A DNA stretch of 45,366 bases from Acidimicrobiales bacterium. Lineage in GTDB: Bacteria; Actinomycetota; Acidimicrobiia; Acidimicrobiales; SHLQ01. Shown here one piece after another: positions 6,230-14,594 of this stretch (positions are counted from its first letter, which is position 1; each line of letters starts with the position of its first letter). The stretch covers positions 1 through 45,366 of the forward strand of contig JAHDDK010000030.1 of assembly GCA_020629375.1 (NCBI GenBank), in the 5' to 3' direction. The notes under the pieces are model-generated. The model did no database searches and was not told the DNA's origin. It saw nothing but the letters and a program-made list of their open reading frames with translations. Both the position numbers and the translations under genes were made by a program.

Positions 6230-8352
6230 TGACACCGAAGCAGTGGGAGGACGCTGCCCGATCCGAGCTACGCGGCAAAGATCTTGCCGACCTGACGATC
6301 ACGACCCCCGAAGGCATTGACGTCAAGCCGCTCTACACCGCCGATGATCTCGATGAGGTCGATCATCTCGGCTCGATCCCCGGCGAGGCGCCGTTCGTTC
6401 GGGGCCCGCGGGCGACGATGTACACCAACCGGCCGTGGACAATCCGTCAGTACGCCGGCTTCTCCACGGCCGAAGAGTCGAACGCGTTCTACCGGGCGAA
6501 CCTCGCCGCCGGACAGATGGGTCTATCCGTGGCCTTCGATCTCGCGACTCACCGGGGATATGACTCCGATCATCCGCGGGTTGTCGGCGATGTCGGCAAG
6601 GCCGGTGTGGCCATCGACTCGGTCGAGGACATGTCGATCTTGTTCGACGGCATCCCGCTCGATCAGATGAGCGTGTCGATGACGATGAACGGCGCCGTGC
6701 TCCCGATCATGGCGTGCTACATCGTGGCGGCCGAGGAACAGGGCGTCGATCAAGCCCGGCTGTCGGGGACCATCCAGAACGACATTCTCAAGGAGTTCAT
6801 GGTCCGCAACACCTACATCTATCCGCCCGAGCCGAGCATGCGGATCGTCGCCGACATCATCGAGTACACGAGCCAACACATGCCTCGGTTCAACTCGATC
6901 TCGATCAGCGGCTACCACATCCAAGAAGCCGGGGCGACGTGCGACCTCGAGCTCGCCTACACCCTCGCAGACGGGCTGGAGTACGTGCGTGCCGCACTGT
7001 CGAAGGGGCTCGACGTCGACGCATTCGCTCCTCGGCTGAGCTTCTTCTTCAACATCGGCATGGACTTCTTCATGGAGATCGCCAAGCTCCGTGCCGCACG
7101 GATGTTGTGGGCCGAGCTCATGGAGCAGTTCGAACCGAAGAACCCGAAGTCGTCGATGCTGCGGACCCACTGCCAGACATCGGGGGTGTCGCTCACCGAG
7201 CAGGACCCCCACAACAACGTGGTCCGCACCGCGTTCGAGGCGATGGCAGCGGTGCTCGGCGGCACCCAGAGCCTGCACACGAACAGTTTCGACGAGGCGC
7301 TCGGACTCCCCACCGAGTTCTCCGCCCGGATCGCCCGCAATACGCAACTCATCCTTGCCGAAGAAACGGGCGTGACCCGAACGGTCGACCCCCTCGCTGG
7401 CAGCTACTACGTCGAGTCACTCACAGCTGCCCTTGCCGATCGGGCCCGGGAGATCATCGCCGAGGTCGAAGCAGTTGGTGGGATGACCAAGGCGATCGAT
7501 CAAGGCATCCCCAAGCTCCGCATCGAAGAAGCTGCAGCGTTGCGTCAGGTCCGTGTGGATCAGGGCGTCGACACGATCGTCGGGGTGAACAAGTACACGG
7601 TCGACTCATCTGAGGGTGTCGAGGTGCTCGACATCGACAACGGCGAGGTCCGCCAACAGCAGATGCGACGACTCGAAGAAATTCGATCCAGCCGCGATGC
7701 GGCTGCCACCGAGGCGGCGCTCGAAGCCATCACGTCGACGGCGATCGGGTCGGGGAACCTGCTGGCGGCCTGCGTAGAGGCTGCACGGGCACGGGCGACG
7801 GTCGGCGAGATGTCCGACGCCATGGAGGCGGTCTTCGAACGACACCGCGCTCAGACGCAACTGCTGTCCGGGGTGTATGCCAAGGCGTACGAGGGCCACC
7901 CCGAGTTCGAGGCCGTCATCGCTGCCGTCGAGGCGTTCCGCGCCGACCATGGCCGCTCGCCACGCATGTTCGTGGCAAAGATGGGCCAGGACGGGCACGA
8001 CCGCGGCGGTCGGGTCATCGCGACCGCGTTCGCCGACATGGGTATCGACGTGTTCGTCGGCCCGCTCTTCCAGACACCAGAAGAAGCAGCAGCCGAAGCC
8101 GCCCGTCACGAGGTCGACGTCGTCGGCGTGTCGAGCCATGCAGCAGGCCACACCACGCTCGTGCCCCAGCTGATCACGGCGCTCGACGCAGCCGGGGCTG
8201 ACATTGCCGTGATCTGCGGAGGCGTGATCCCACCGAAGGACTACGACGAACTCACCGACGCCGGCGTGGTCGGAATTTTCGGCCCAGGCACAAACGTTCC
8301 CGAGGCTGCAGCCGAAGTCGTGCAGTTGCTGAGCGAAAGGGCTGGTGCGTGA
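6229..8352 (+). CDS. scpA: Methylmalonyl-CoA mutase, full-length catalytic and B12-binding chain
   Basis: The 707-residue chain has the substrate TIM barrel ([61 protein letters not shown]; the active-site His is likely H230 in SGYHIQEAG) and the C-terminal cobalamin domain with DGHDRGG, H590 being the expected axial ligand, plus [18 protein letters not shown]. It interconverts methylmalonyl-CoA and succinyl-CoA, linking propionyl-CoA from odd-chain and branched substrates to the TCA cycle. No small MutA-like subunit or MeaB chaperone is adjacent, so this is the one-chain type. The downstream epimerase-like gene overlaps its end by GTGA. Confidence 0.95.
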   Translation: MTPKQWEDAARSELRGKDLADLTITTPEGIDVKPLYTADDLDEVDHLGSIPGEAPFVRGPRATMYTNRPWTIRQYAGFSTAEESNAFYRANLAAGQMGLSVAFDLATHRGYDSDHPRVVGDVGKAGVAIDSVEDMSILFDGIPLDQMSVSMTMNGAVLPIMACYIVAAEEQGVDQARLSGTIQNDILKEFMVRNTYIYPPEPSMRIVADIIEYTSQHMPRFNSISISGYHIQEAGATCDLELAYTLADGLEYVRAALSKGLDVDAFAPRLSFFFNIGMDFFMEIAKLRAARMLWAELMEQFEPKNPKSSMLRTHCQTSGVSLTEQDPHNNVVRTAFEAMAAVLGGTQSLHTNSFDEALGLPTEFSARIARNTQLILAEETGVTRTVDPLAGSYYVESLTAALADRAREIIAEVEAVGGMTKAIDQGIPKLRIEEAAALRQVRVDQGVDTIVGVNKYTVDSSEGVEVLDIDNGEVRQQQMRRLEEIRSSRDAAATEAALEAITSTAIGSGNLLAACVEAARARATVGEMSDAMEAVFERHRAQTQLLSGVYAKAYEGHPEFEAVIAAVEAFRADHGRSPRMFVAKMGQDGHDRGGRVIATAFADMGIDVFVGPLFQTPEEAAAEAARHEVDVVGVSSHAAGHTTLVPQLITALDAAGADIAVICGGVIPPKDYDELTDAGVVGIFGPGTNVPEAAAEVVQLLSERAGA

Positions 8353-8819
8353 CCGATCGCCCATTCCAGATTCTCGGCGTTCAGCAGATCGCCATCGGCG
8401 GACTCGATCTCGGTGCGCTTCGATCGCTGTGGGTCGACACGTTTGGGGTCGAGAAGACCGGCGAGTACACGAGCGACAGCGAGAATGTCACCGAGGACAT
8501 CTTGACGATCGGTGAAGGTGCCCACGCCATCGAGATCGATCTGATGCAGCCCCTTGACGCTGACTCGCGGCCGAAGGTGCACGACCCAGCACTGAATCAC
8601 ATCGGACTCTGGGTCGATGACCTACCGGCCGCCGTCGACTGGCTCACCGAGCAGGGCATGCGTTTCACGCCGGGGGGCATCCGTCCGGGCGCCGCAGGGC
8701 ACGACATCGTCTTCGTCCACCCGAAGTCCAACGACGAGTTCCCGCTGTCGGGCGAAGGCGTCCTCATCGAACTCGTCCAAGCCCCCGCCGATGTCATCGC
8801 TACGTTGCGCAACGAGTGA
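8349..8819 (+). CDS. VOC-family protein, probably methylmalonyl-CoA epimerase
   Basis: A 156-residue vicinal-oxygen-chelate protein beginning with GTG inside the mutase stop (GTGA). [11 protein letters not shown] carries the second-half metal His and VLIELVQ the Glu ligand. In the first half, where epimerases have a His (usually H-I-G/A-I), this protein reads VQQIAIGG, so a ligand is replaced by Gln. By position, overlap and fold it should supply (R)-methylmalonyl-CoA to the mutase, but the missing His leaves room for another role. Its stop TGA is the first three bases of TGAC at the edge of the palindromic repeat that follows. Confidence 0.75.
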   Translation: MTDRPFQILGVQQIAIGGLDLGALRSLWVDTFGVEKTGEYTSDSENVTEDILTIGEGAHAIEIDLMQPLDADSRPKVHDPALNHIGLWVDDLPAAVDWLTEQGMRFTPGGIRPGAAGHDIVFVHPKSNDEFPLSGEGVLIELVQAPADVIATLRNE

Positions 8820-8821
8820 CC

Positions 8822-8892
8822 TGGGGTCAGGCACACATCATTATCAACTCGCCGACGGCTCGAATGTTGCTAATGAGGCGTGCCTGACCCCA
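8822..8892. repeat. Palindromic repeat, copy 1 (REPIN/MITE-like)
   Basis: Outer arms TGGGGTCAGGCAC (8822-8834) and its exact reverse complement (8880-8892) enclose a further imperfect stem (TCATTAtCAAC against TCATTAgCAAC) and a loop CTCGCCGACGGCTCG. The same family occurs inverted at 14514-14594. It lies directly after the VOC gene and its right arm runs into the 3' end of the mscS-like gene. Confidence 0.8.
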
Positions 8893-9706
8893 ATGTGCCG
8901 TGAGCGGAGAGGTTCGTCGTGTGGCCGACCGAGAGGCCTGCGGCTTCGAGGGCGTTGACGAGGGCGGTCAACAAGGCCGATCGGTGCATCGGTTCGGTCG
9001 AGCGGTCAGCGATCCACGCGTACACCTTGAAGATGGTGGCGTCGCCGGCTACCTCGTCAAAGCAGATCGTCGGGGGCCGTTCGGGGAGTTCCCACGGCCA
9101 GTGCCGAACGACATCGTTCATCACCTCGCGAGCAAGATCTCGGTCGGGGTTGTGGTCGAGGGGGATGTCGATCTCGATTCGGTAGCCGCCCATGCGGGAG
9201 TGGTTCAGCGTCATCCGTTCAGACACGACGGCGTTCGGGATCCACACCGTCGTGCCGTCGGGACGTCCCAACTCGATACGCAGCAACGATCGGCTGAGCA
9301 CGGTGCCCCAGGTGCCATCGACTTCGATCACATCGCCGACGTCATAGATGTCATCGAGGGTCGTGACCACGCCAGCGACGATGTTCTGACCAAGCGGGGT
9401 GAACACGACCGCACCGGTGAACCCGACGGTGGCGAGAATCGCAGCCATTCCCGTCACGTCAATCCCGGCGACTTCGAGTCCGACCGCGACGACCACGATC
9501 CGGACCGTCTTGGGGGCGAAGAAGTCGAGCTGTCGGCGCGTGCGCGCATCGTCGATGTTGCGGACCGCTCGTTTCACGATGCGCGACGCAAGAAAGGACA
9601 GGAGCGAGAGCCCGCAGAGCCGCACCACGATTGGTCCACTCGTGGTGATCAGTGCAGCGCCGTCGAAGTCGATGCCGAGACTTGCGTTCAGGAAGTCCTC
9701 GCCCAC
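8870..9706 (-). CDS. MscS-family mechanosensitive channel, C-terminus supplied by repeat
   Basis: From the GTG at 9706 (site GGAAGGA 8-9 nt upstream) the product is 278 residues. There are about three membrane spans; the last gives TGMAAILATVGFTGAVVFTPLGQNIVAGV, the glycine/alanine-rich pore helix of MscS, followed by the beta-domain signature DVGDVIEVDGTWGTV and RPDGTTVWIPNAVV. It probably opens under membrane tension to release solutes. The last residues, LGSGTPH, and the TAG stop are read from the arm of the palindromic repeat, so the original tail has probably been replaced. A longer upstream frame lacks a plausible site. Confidence 0.85.
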   Translation of the reverse strand: MGEDFLNASLGIDFDGAALITTSGPIVVRLCGLSLLSFLASRIVKRAVRNIDDARTRRQLDFFAPKTVRIVVVAVGLEVAGIDVTGMAAILATVGFTGAVVFTPLGQNIVAGVVTTLDDIYDVGDVIEVDGTWGTVLSRSLLRIELGRPDGTTVWIPNAVVSERMTLNHSRMGGYRIEIDIPLDHNPDRDLAREVMNDVVRHWPWELPERPPTICFDEVAGDATIFKVYAWIADRSTEPMHRSALLTALVNALEAAGLSVGHTTNLSAHGTLGSGTPH

Positions 9707-9812
9707 GTTGCCGTGTCCTTCCAACCACCCGCATGTCGATTCGTAATGCTCGTAACATAATCGACACATACTCCGATTGCACGCATCACGCGGCAACCGA
9801 CGGCGGCGGAGG

Positions 9813-10448
9813 TCAGTCGATCACGACGTCGCCGTGCGAGGTGGAGAAGGTTGCCGAGAGACCCTCAGGCCCGCGCACCACCGAGACACGGGGCAGGCTG
9901 AAGGACGCGAGCATGGCTCGAACTGACTCGTCCGGGTGGCGAAGCTCGAGCTCGATGAGCTCGCCCATCGATGGCAATGTCGGCGCCGGACCCGGGCCGC
10001 TCCCCCAGTCGATCACGAACGGGACAACTCCCCCACCAGCGAATCCCGTACCGGACCCCCGGAGTTGGCTCCATCGCAGAACCTCCCCCGTCGGAGTCCG
10101 ACGGCTCATCGATGCGACGTCACCAACATCGATGCCCGCTGCCACCATCATCTGCCCGACCTCCTCGAGGCGCTCGCCGGGTGCAGGGTGGATCGCAAAG
10201 GTGACCAGACGACTGCCGGTCATCCGATCGATGCCGAAAGGTCGGTCGACAGCGGGCTCTGGCTGATCCTCGTCGACTCCGATGACCTCGTAATAGGTGG
10301 TCTCGTCGATGCCCAGCAGATGGTTGCGAGTTCCGAATCCTTCGTGACGGCCACCCACCACCGGTTCAACGCCGAACCGTGCCTTCGCGTCGGCCACCGC
10401 TGCATCGAGGTCTTCGGCGGCGAAAACGAGGTGATCGATCTCTGGCAT
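9813..10448 (-). CDS. Glyoxalase-like (VOC) domain protein
   Basis: A 211-residue protein opening MPEIDHLVFAAEDLDAAVADAKARFGVEPV, the classic first VOC module with a metal-type His, followed by GTRNHLLGIDETTYYEVIGVD with a second candidate ligand Glu. The length and the DWGSGPGPAP/RHPDES region resemble Glyoxalase_3-type proteins. Substrate unknown. A strong site GGAGGAA precedes the ATG. It lies 18 nt after the molybdenum-enzyme gene on the same strand and is probably co-transcribed. Confidence 0.78.
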   Translation of the reverse strand: MPEIDHLVFAAEDLDAAVADAKARFGVEPVVGGRHEGFGTRNHLLGIDETTYYEVIGVDEDQPEPAVDRPFGIDRMTGSRLVTFAIHPAPGERLEEVGQMMVAAGIDVGDVASMSRRTPTGEVLRWSQLRGSGTGFAGGGVVPFVIDWGSGPGPAPTLPSMGELIELELRHPDESVRAMLASFSLPRVSVVRGPEGLSATFSTSHGDVVID

Positions 10449-10466
10449 TGGGTTCCTCCAGGCTGG

Positions 10467-12725
10467 TCAGCCCCGGTTGATGGCCTGCCACACTCGTTGT
10501 GGGCTGACCGGAATGTCGACATGCGTCACGCCCAGATGAGACAACGCGTCCACGACCGCGTTCTGTACCGCTGGCGTCGCGCCGATCGTTCCGGACTCAC
10601 CGATCCCCTTCACGCCCATCGGGTTGCGGTCGGTCGGCGTCTCCATGACGAGCCGCTCGAAGCTCGGGAACTCGCTCGCCGCAGGCATTGCGTAGTCCAT
10701 GAAGTTGGCAGTGAGCGGGTTGCCATCCTCGTCGTAGGTGAAGACCTCCATGAGCGCCTGCGACATCCCCGCAGATACTCCGCCATGCACCTGCCCATCG
10801 ACGATCGTCGGGTTGACGATCACGCCAGCGTCGTCGCATGCGATGTGTCGAAGTGGCGTGACCTGACCGGTGTCGCGGTCGACTTCGACCACCGACAGGT
10901 GCACGCCAAACGGGAACGTGGCTGCCGGTGGCTGGAAGTCTGTCTCCTCGATGAACGGCGTCTGCTCGTCGCCTTCCCAACGGGCAGCGACGTCTCCCCA
11001 GCTGACCGTCACGGCCGGCGTGCCGGCAACGCTGAACGCCCCCGCCTCGAGATCGAGCACGATGTCGTCGACGCTCGCCTCCAAGACGTCTGCGGCCACG
11101 GCCTTGGCTCGGTCGACAAGGCCGCCCGCAGCGTTCCAGACGGCCACGCCACCGGTCTGCAATGACCGCGATCCTCCGGTCCCGCCACCCCGCGGCACCT
11201 CGTCGGTGTCGCCGTGACGCACCTCGATGCGGTCGAACGCGATCCCGGTCTGATCGCTCGCGATCTGGGCGAAGGCCGTGTCGTGCCCCTGCCCGTGCGC
11301 AGACGAACCCGTCAACACGACCGCGGATCCGTCCGGACGCACCCGCATCGACCCGTACTCACCGGCCCCCATCGGGTTGGCGATCTCGACATAGGCGCAC
11401 CACCCGAGGCCGAGAAGGGGCACGGAGGGGTCGTCGATGCGTCGAGCCTGCTCCGCTCGAAGCTCGTCGTGCCCGGCTGCTGTCGCGACACGATCCATGG
11501 CCTCGGCGTACGCGCCGGAGTCCATGTCGGCCCCTGTCGGGGTCTTCACCGGAAAATCGGCTGGTCGGTGGAAGTTCTTCCGGCGGAGCTCGCCCGCATC
11601 CATGCCGATCTCGGCGGCGAATACGTCGATGATTCGTTCGAGCGGCAAGGTTGCTTCGGGGCGTCCAGCGCCGCGATATGCCCCGATCGGCACGGTGTTC
11701 GTAACCATGCTCTCGGCAGTCATCTTCACGGCGGGGATCGCGTAGCAACCGCTCGCCATGATCAGGCTGAGGAACGGCAGGATGGCGCCGATCAGCGGGT
11801 ACGCACCGGCGTCTTGAATCATGTGAATCCGCAGCGCCTGGATGTCGCCATCCGCCGTGCCGCCCATGGCGAGCCGGTATCGCAGCGAGCGGGCATGCGC
11901 AAGCGACAGCATCGACTCGGTGCGGGTCTCCGTCCACCGGATCGGGCGATCGAGACGCTTGGCGGCCTGTGCGAGGACAAGATCCTCGACGTAGGAGCCG
12001 TTCTTCGCTCCGAATCCGCCGCCCACGTCGGGGGTGATGACCCGCACAGACTCGGTCTCGACCCCGACGGCCGACGCCAGGGCGTCCCGGGTGCGGTGGG
12101 GAAACTGCGTGCTCGACCACTGGGTCAACCGGCCGTCCCGCCACTCAGCAACCGCGGCCCGAGGCTCGATCGGAGCGGCGGTCAGGCGAGGATTGTCGAA
12201 CACGAGCTCGACCACGACGTCGCATCCCTCAGTTGGGTCCGGGCTGTCGTTCGGAGGCAGAGAGAAGCACCGATTCGTGCCGATCTCGGGGAACAACAGC
12301 ACATCCCCATCGGCCGCGTCATCGACATCGACAACGACATCGAGGGGCTCGTAGTCGACGACAACCAGCTCGGCGGCGTCGACGCCCTGCTCAATCGACT
12401 GAGCCACGATGGCGACGATCGGCTCGCCGACGAAGCGAACCGTCCCCGACGCCAGCGGTGCACGCACGAACGCCTGGTCGATCATCGGGTTTCCCGGAGC
12501 CCGGGCATCCATGCCCAACGAGTCCGCCGTAAACACCGCAAGCACCCCGGGCGCCGACTCGGCCTCCACGGTGTCGACCTCGAGCAGCGCAGCATGAGCC
12601 ATCGTCGACCGGACGAAGATCAGATGCGCCGCATCTTCGGGACCGGTGTCCGCCACATAGGTGCCGCCGTCGCTCAGCAGAGCCGGATCTTCTCGCCGGA
12701 CGACACGGGTGCCAATCATCGACAT
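10467..12725 (-). CDS. Xanthine dehydrogenase-family molybdopterin-binding large subunit (CoxL form II type)
   Basis: The 752-residue chain begins SMIGTRVVRREDPALLSDGG and has GGGFGAK (235-241), AYRGAGR (349-355), a Gln-rich GQGHDTAFAQ segment and the C-terminal GIGESGTIGA, whose Glu is the expected catalytic base. Form I carbon monoxide dehydrogenases carry AYXCSFR; AYRGAGR marks the form II group, so CO oxidation is not supported and the substrate is unknown. It hydroxylates a carbon centre with water, passing electrons to FeS and FAD subunits. Neither CoxS-like nor CoxM-like genes are adjacent, and none is in the window. RBS GGAGG lies 7 nt before the ATG. Confidence 0.9.
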   Translation of the reverse strand: MSMIGTRVVRREDPALLSDGGTYVADTGPEDAAHLIFVRSTMAHAALLEVDTVEAESAPGVLAVFTADSLGMDARAPGNPMIDQAFVRAPLASGTVRFVGEPIVAIVAQSIEQGVDAAELVVVDYEPLDVVVDVDDAADGDVLLFPEIGTNRCFSLPPNDSPDPTEGCDVVVELVFDNPRLTAAPIEPRAAVAEWRDGRLTQWSSTQFPHRTRDALASAVGVETESVRVITPDVGGGFGAKNGSYVEDLVLAQAAKRLDRPIRWTETRTESMLSLAHARSLRYRLAMGGTADGDIQALRIHMIQDAGAYPLIGAILPFLSLIMASGCYAIPAVKMTAESMVTNTVPIGAYRGAGRPEATLPLERIIDVFAAEIGMDAGELRRKNFHRPADFPVKTPTGADMDSGAYAEAMDRVATAAGHDELRAEQARRIDDPSVPLLGLGWCAYVEIANPMGAGEYGSMRVRPDGSAVVLTGSSAHGQGHDTAFAQIASDQTGIAFDRIEVRHGDTDEVPRGGGTGGSRSLQTGGVAVWNAAGGLVDRAKAVAADVLEASVDDIVLDLEAGAFSVAGTPAVTVSWGDVAARWEGDEQTPFIEETDFQPPAATFPFGVHLSVVEVDRDTGQVTPLRHIACDDAGVIVNPTIVDGQVHGGVSAGMSQALMEVFTYDEDGNPLTANFMDYAMPAASEFPSFERLVMETPTDRNPMGVKGIGESGTIGATPAVQNAVVDALSHLGVTHVDIPVSPQRVWQAINRG

Positions 12726-12758
12726 GGGCGGTCCTCCAGATGGGTGAGTGCGCTGATG

Positions 12759-13685
12759 CTACAGAACACGACCGCTGAAGCTGTCGGTGATCAGGTACTC
12801 ATAGGGGCGTCGCCGCACGTTCTCCTGCCATGCCCGCTGCACTCGGGCGAGCTGCTTGAGCCGCGGGAACTCCTTGATCTGCCGCTCATAAAGCGCATCG
12901 ACCTGCGCCCGATCGATGGGGTCTGGAAGGCGGGTGTTGAACGTCGCCATCGCCGGGTCGACCCAGTCATCCGCACCGATCCGCTTCAGGAAAACGACGG
13001 TTTGCGTGAGGGCGTGCGTCGGCGACCGGTAGTACCCGAAAATCTTCGCCACCTCACGCCGAAGCACCGGCTTGAGGACGGCCGGCAGTGTTCGGTACCC
13101 CGAGTCGAAGTTGCCGTTGAAGCGACCCTCGGAGTCGAAGGTCATCGGCGTCGAGAAGTCAAAGAGCCAAAGCTCGTCGTCGTGCCAGGCAAAGTTCGGG
13201 ACCTGCGGGTCGATGGCGAAATCTGCGCTGTTGACCTCGGTAACCATGTTGCACAGCGCAACGAGAACTGGGTGGTCGACTGCGGGCGTTTCCGTCTCAA
13301 GGAGTCGCTCGGCCAAGAGCTCGCCGGGGATCACCGGTTGGAGCAAATACGGCACGAACCCGCCACCGTCACGGTCGAGCACGCGTACATCGGTGCCCAC
13401 CAACCGCCCTCCATTGGCCTCGATGCGGCGCGCGAAGTCGATGATCATGTCGACGTCTCGCTGGGCGTCGGCCCGGTTGTGTGAGGGCAGCAAACGCTTG
13501 GCGACAAAGAGCGGCTCGTCCGTCGGCCATCCCACCGCCACGCTGATCTCGCCGAGCCCAAGCACACGGAGATGCTCGACACTGCGCTCGATCTGCGCCC
13601 GTTGGATGGCTCGGTCCACGTCGTTGAGCTCAGTGTCCGAAACCTCTGGTGCCACGAACGGGCTGTCCGTTCCGACGATCGTCAT
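12759..13685 (-). CDS. Uncharacterised protein with kinase-like (APH-type) motifs
   Basis: I do not recognise this 308-residue family with confidence. LFVAKRLLP (K63) resembles the nucleotide-binding Lys strand. D159-x4-N164 followed by ELWLFDFSTP (D176) resembles the catalytic loop and metal-binding Asp of aminoglycoside phosphotransferase/protein-kinase folds. The C-terminus is Arg-rich and helical. No signal peptide or membrane segment is visible. It lies 33 nt upstream of the molybdenum-enzyme gene on the same strand, so it may act on that enzyme, its cofactor or its substrate; this is inference. Confidence 0.55.
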   Translation of the reverse strand: MTIVGTDSPFVAPEVSDTELNDVDRAIQRAQIERSVEHLRVLGLGEISVAVGWPTDEPLFVAKRLLPSHNRADAQRDVDMIIDFARRIEANGGRLVGTDVRVLDRDGGGFVPYLLQPVIPGELLAERLLETETPAVDHPVLVALCNMVTEVNSADFAIDPQVPNFAWHDDELWLFDFSTPMTFDSEGRFNGNFDSGYRTLPAVLKPVLRREVAKIFGYYRSPTHALTQTVVFLKRIGADDWVDPAMATFNTRLPDPIDRAQVDALYERQIKEFPRLKQLARVQRAWQENVRRRPYEYLITDSFSGRVL

Positions 13686-13727
13686 ACCCTCAGTCTCCCA
13701 GTGTGACGCGGGTCATAGCCACCCGAG

Positions 13728-13733
13728 TAGCGT
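13728..13733 (+). promoter_or_regulatory. -10 box (TAGCGT), likely leaderless promoter of the SDR gene
   Basis: TAGCGT ends 8 nt before the ATG at 13742 in the 56-nt divergent gap with the kinase-like gene. The intervening bases (GTCCGCCC) contain no ribosome site. Confidence 0.4.
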
Positions 13734-13741
13734 GTCCGCCC

Positions 13742-14509
13742 ATGGGCGCAGCAACCCCGGACCGGATTGCCGTCGTCTCGGGAGGGGCTAGCGGGATCGG
13801 CGCCACAATTGCCTCGGCGCTGGCCGCCGATGGACGATCAGTCGTCGTGGCCGACATCGATGTGGCTGGAGCGAACCAGGTCGCTGATCGCATCCGCTCC
13901 GCCGGAGGAGCGGCGATGGCGTTCCGGATGGACGTGCTGTCGACCGACTCGATTCAACGCGCACGCGAAGAGATCAACGCCGAACTTGGCACCGTCGACA
14001 TCCTGGTGAACTCCGCAGGATGGGATCGATTCCGCAAGTTCCTCGACACCGACGAGGAGTTCTGGGACCACGTGCTCGATCTCAACTTCAAAGGCGTACT
14101 GCGAACGTGCCATGCCTTTGCGCCGGGCATGGTCGACGCCGGGTGGGGCCGCATCGTCAACATCTCGTCCGATGCGGGCCGCGTCGGCTCATCGCTCGAA
14201 GCGGTCTACTCGGGCGCAAAGGGCGCGACCATCGCCTTTTCGAAGACACTCGCCCGAGAGCTCGCTCGAAAAAGCGTGACGGTCAACGTTGTCTGCCCTG
14301 GGCCTACCGACACGCCTCTGCTCGACGCAATCGCCGGAGAAGCCGCCGATGCCGTCAAGGTCACCAACGCCATGGCCGGCGCCACCGCCATGAAACGCCT
14401 TGGCCAACCAGAAGAAGTCGCCCCAGCGGTCGTCTACTTCTGCAGCGAAGCCGCAGGCTTCACCACCGGCCAAACCCTCTCCGTCAGCGGCGGCCTCACG
14501 ATGGCCTGA
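13742..14509 (+). CDS. Short-chain dehydrogenase/reductase
   Basis: The 255-residue protein is a classical SDR: SGGASGIG as the cofactor loop, VVADIDV at the end of beta-2 (an Asp there favours NAD(H)), NSAG, the catalytic Ser in NISSDAG, and YSGAK (Tyr-x3-Lys). The C-terminal QTLSVSGGLTMA is usual for FabG/BadH-like members. It reduces or oxidises a keto/hydroxy group. The neighbouring acyl-CoA dehydrogenase suggests an acyl-CoA intermediate, but that is only context. Its stop is followed within 4 nt by repeat copy 2. Confidence 0.88.
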   Translation: MGAATPDRIAVVSGGASGIGATIASALAADGRSVVVADIDVAGANQVADRIRSAGGAAMAFRMDVLSTDSIQRAREEINAELGTVDILVNSAGWDRFRKFLDTDEEFWDHVLDLNFKGVLRTCHAFAPGMVDAGWGRIVNISSDAGRVGSSLEAVYSGAKGATIAFSKTLARELARKSVTVNVVCPGPTDTPLLDAIAGEAADAVKVTNAMAGATAMKRLGQPEEVAPAVVYFCSEAAGFTTGQTLSVSGGLTMA

Positions 14510-14513
14510 CGGG

Positions 14514-14594
14514 TGACTTGGGGTCAGGCACTTATCATTAACAACACAGGAGCCAACGGCGAGTTGTTAATGATAAGTGCCTGACCCCAAGTCA
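14514..14594. repeat. Palindromic repeat, copy 2 (REPIN/MITE-like, 32-nt perfect arms)
   Basis: The 32-nt arms at 14514-14545 and 14563-14594 are perfect reverse complements around a 17-nt spacer, so the unit is intact and recently homogenised. Reading the minus strand, arms, inner stem and loop (CTCGCCGTTGGCTC) match copy 1 at 8822-8892 in the same order, so the two copies are inverted relative to each other. The last three bases are the TGA stop of the acyl-CoA dehydrogenase gene on the minus strand. Confidence 0.85.

Noticed and set aside
10467..12725. Calling the molybdenum enzyme a carbon monoxide dehydrogenase
   Set aside because: The active-site loop is AYRGAGR (form II) and not AYXCSFR, and no CoxM/CoxS subunits are adjacent.
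11214..13484. A 756-codon open frame on the plus strand
   Set aside because: It is the antisense shadow of the molybdenum enzyme and kinase-like genes; its translation is Arg/His/Gly-rich with no recognisable domain.
8822..14594. Composite transposon or genomic island
   Set aside because: The flanking repeats are short palindromes and not insertion sequences, no transposase or integrase is present, and base and codon use between them look like the rest of the window.
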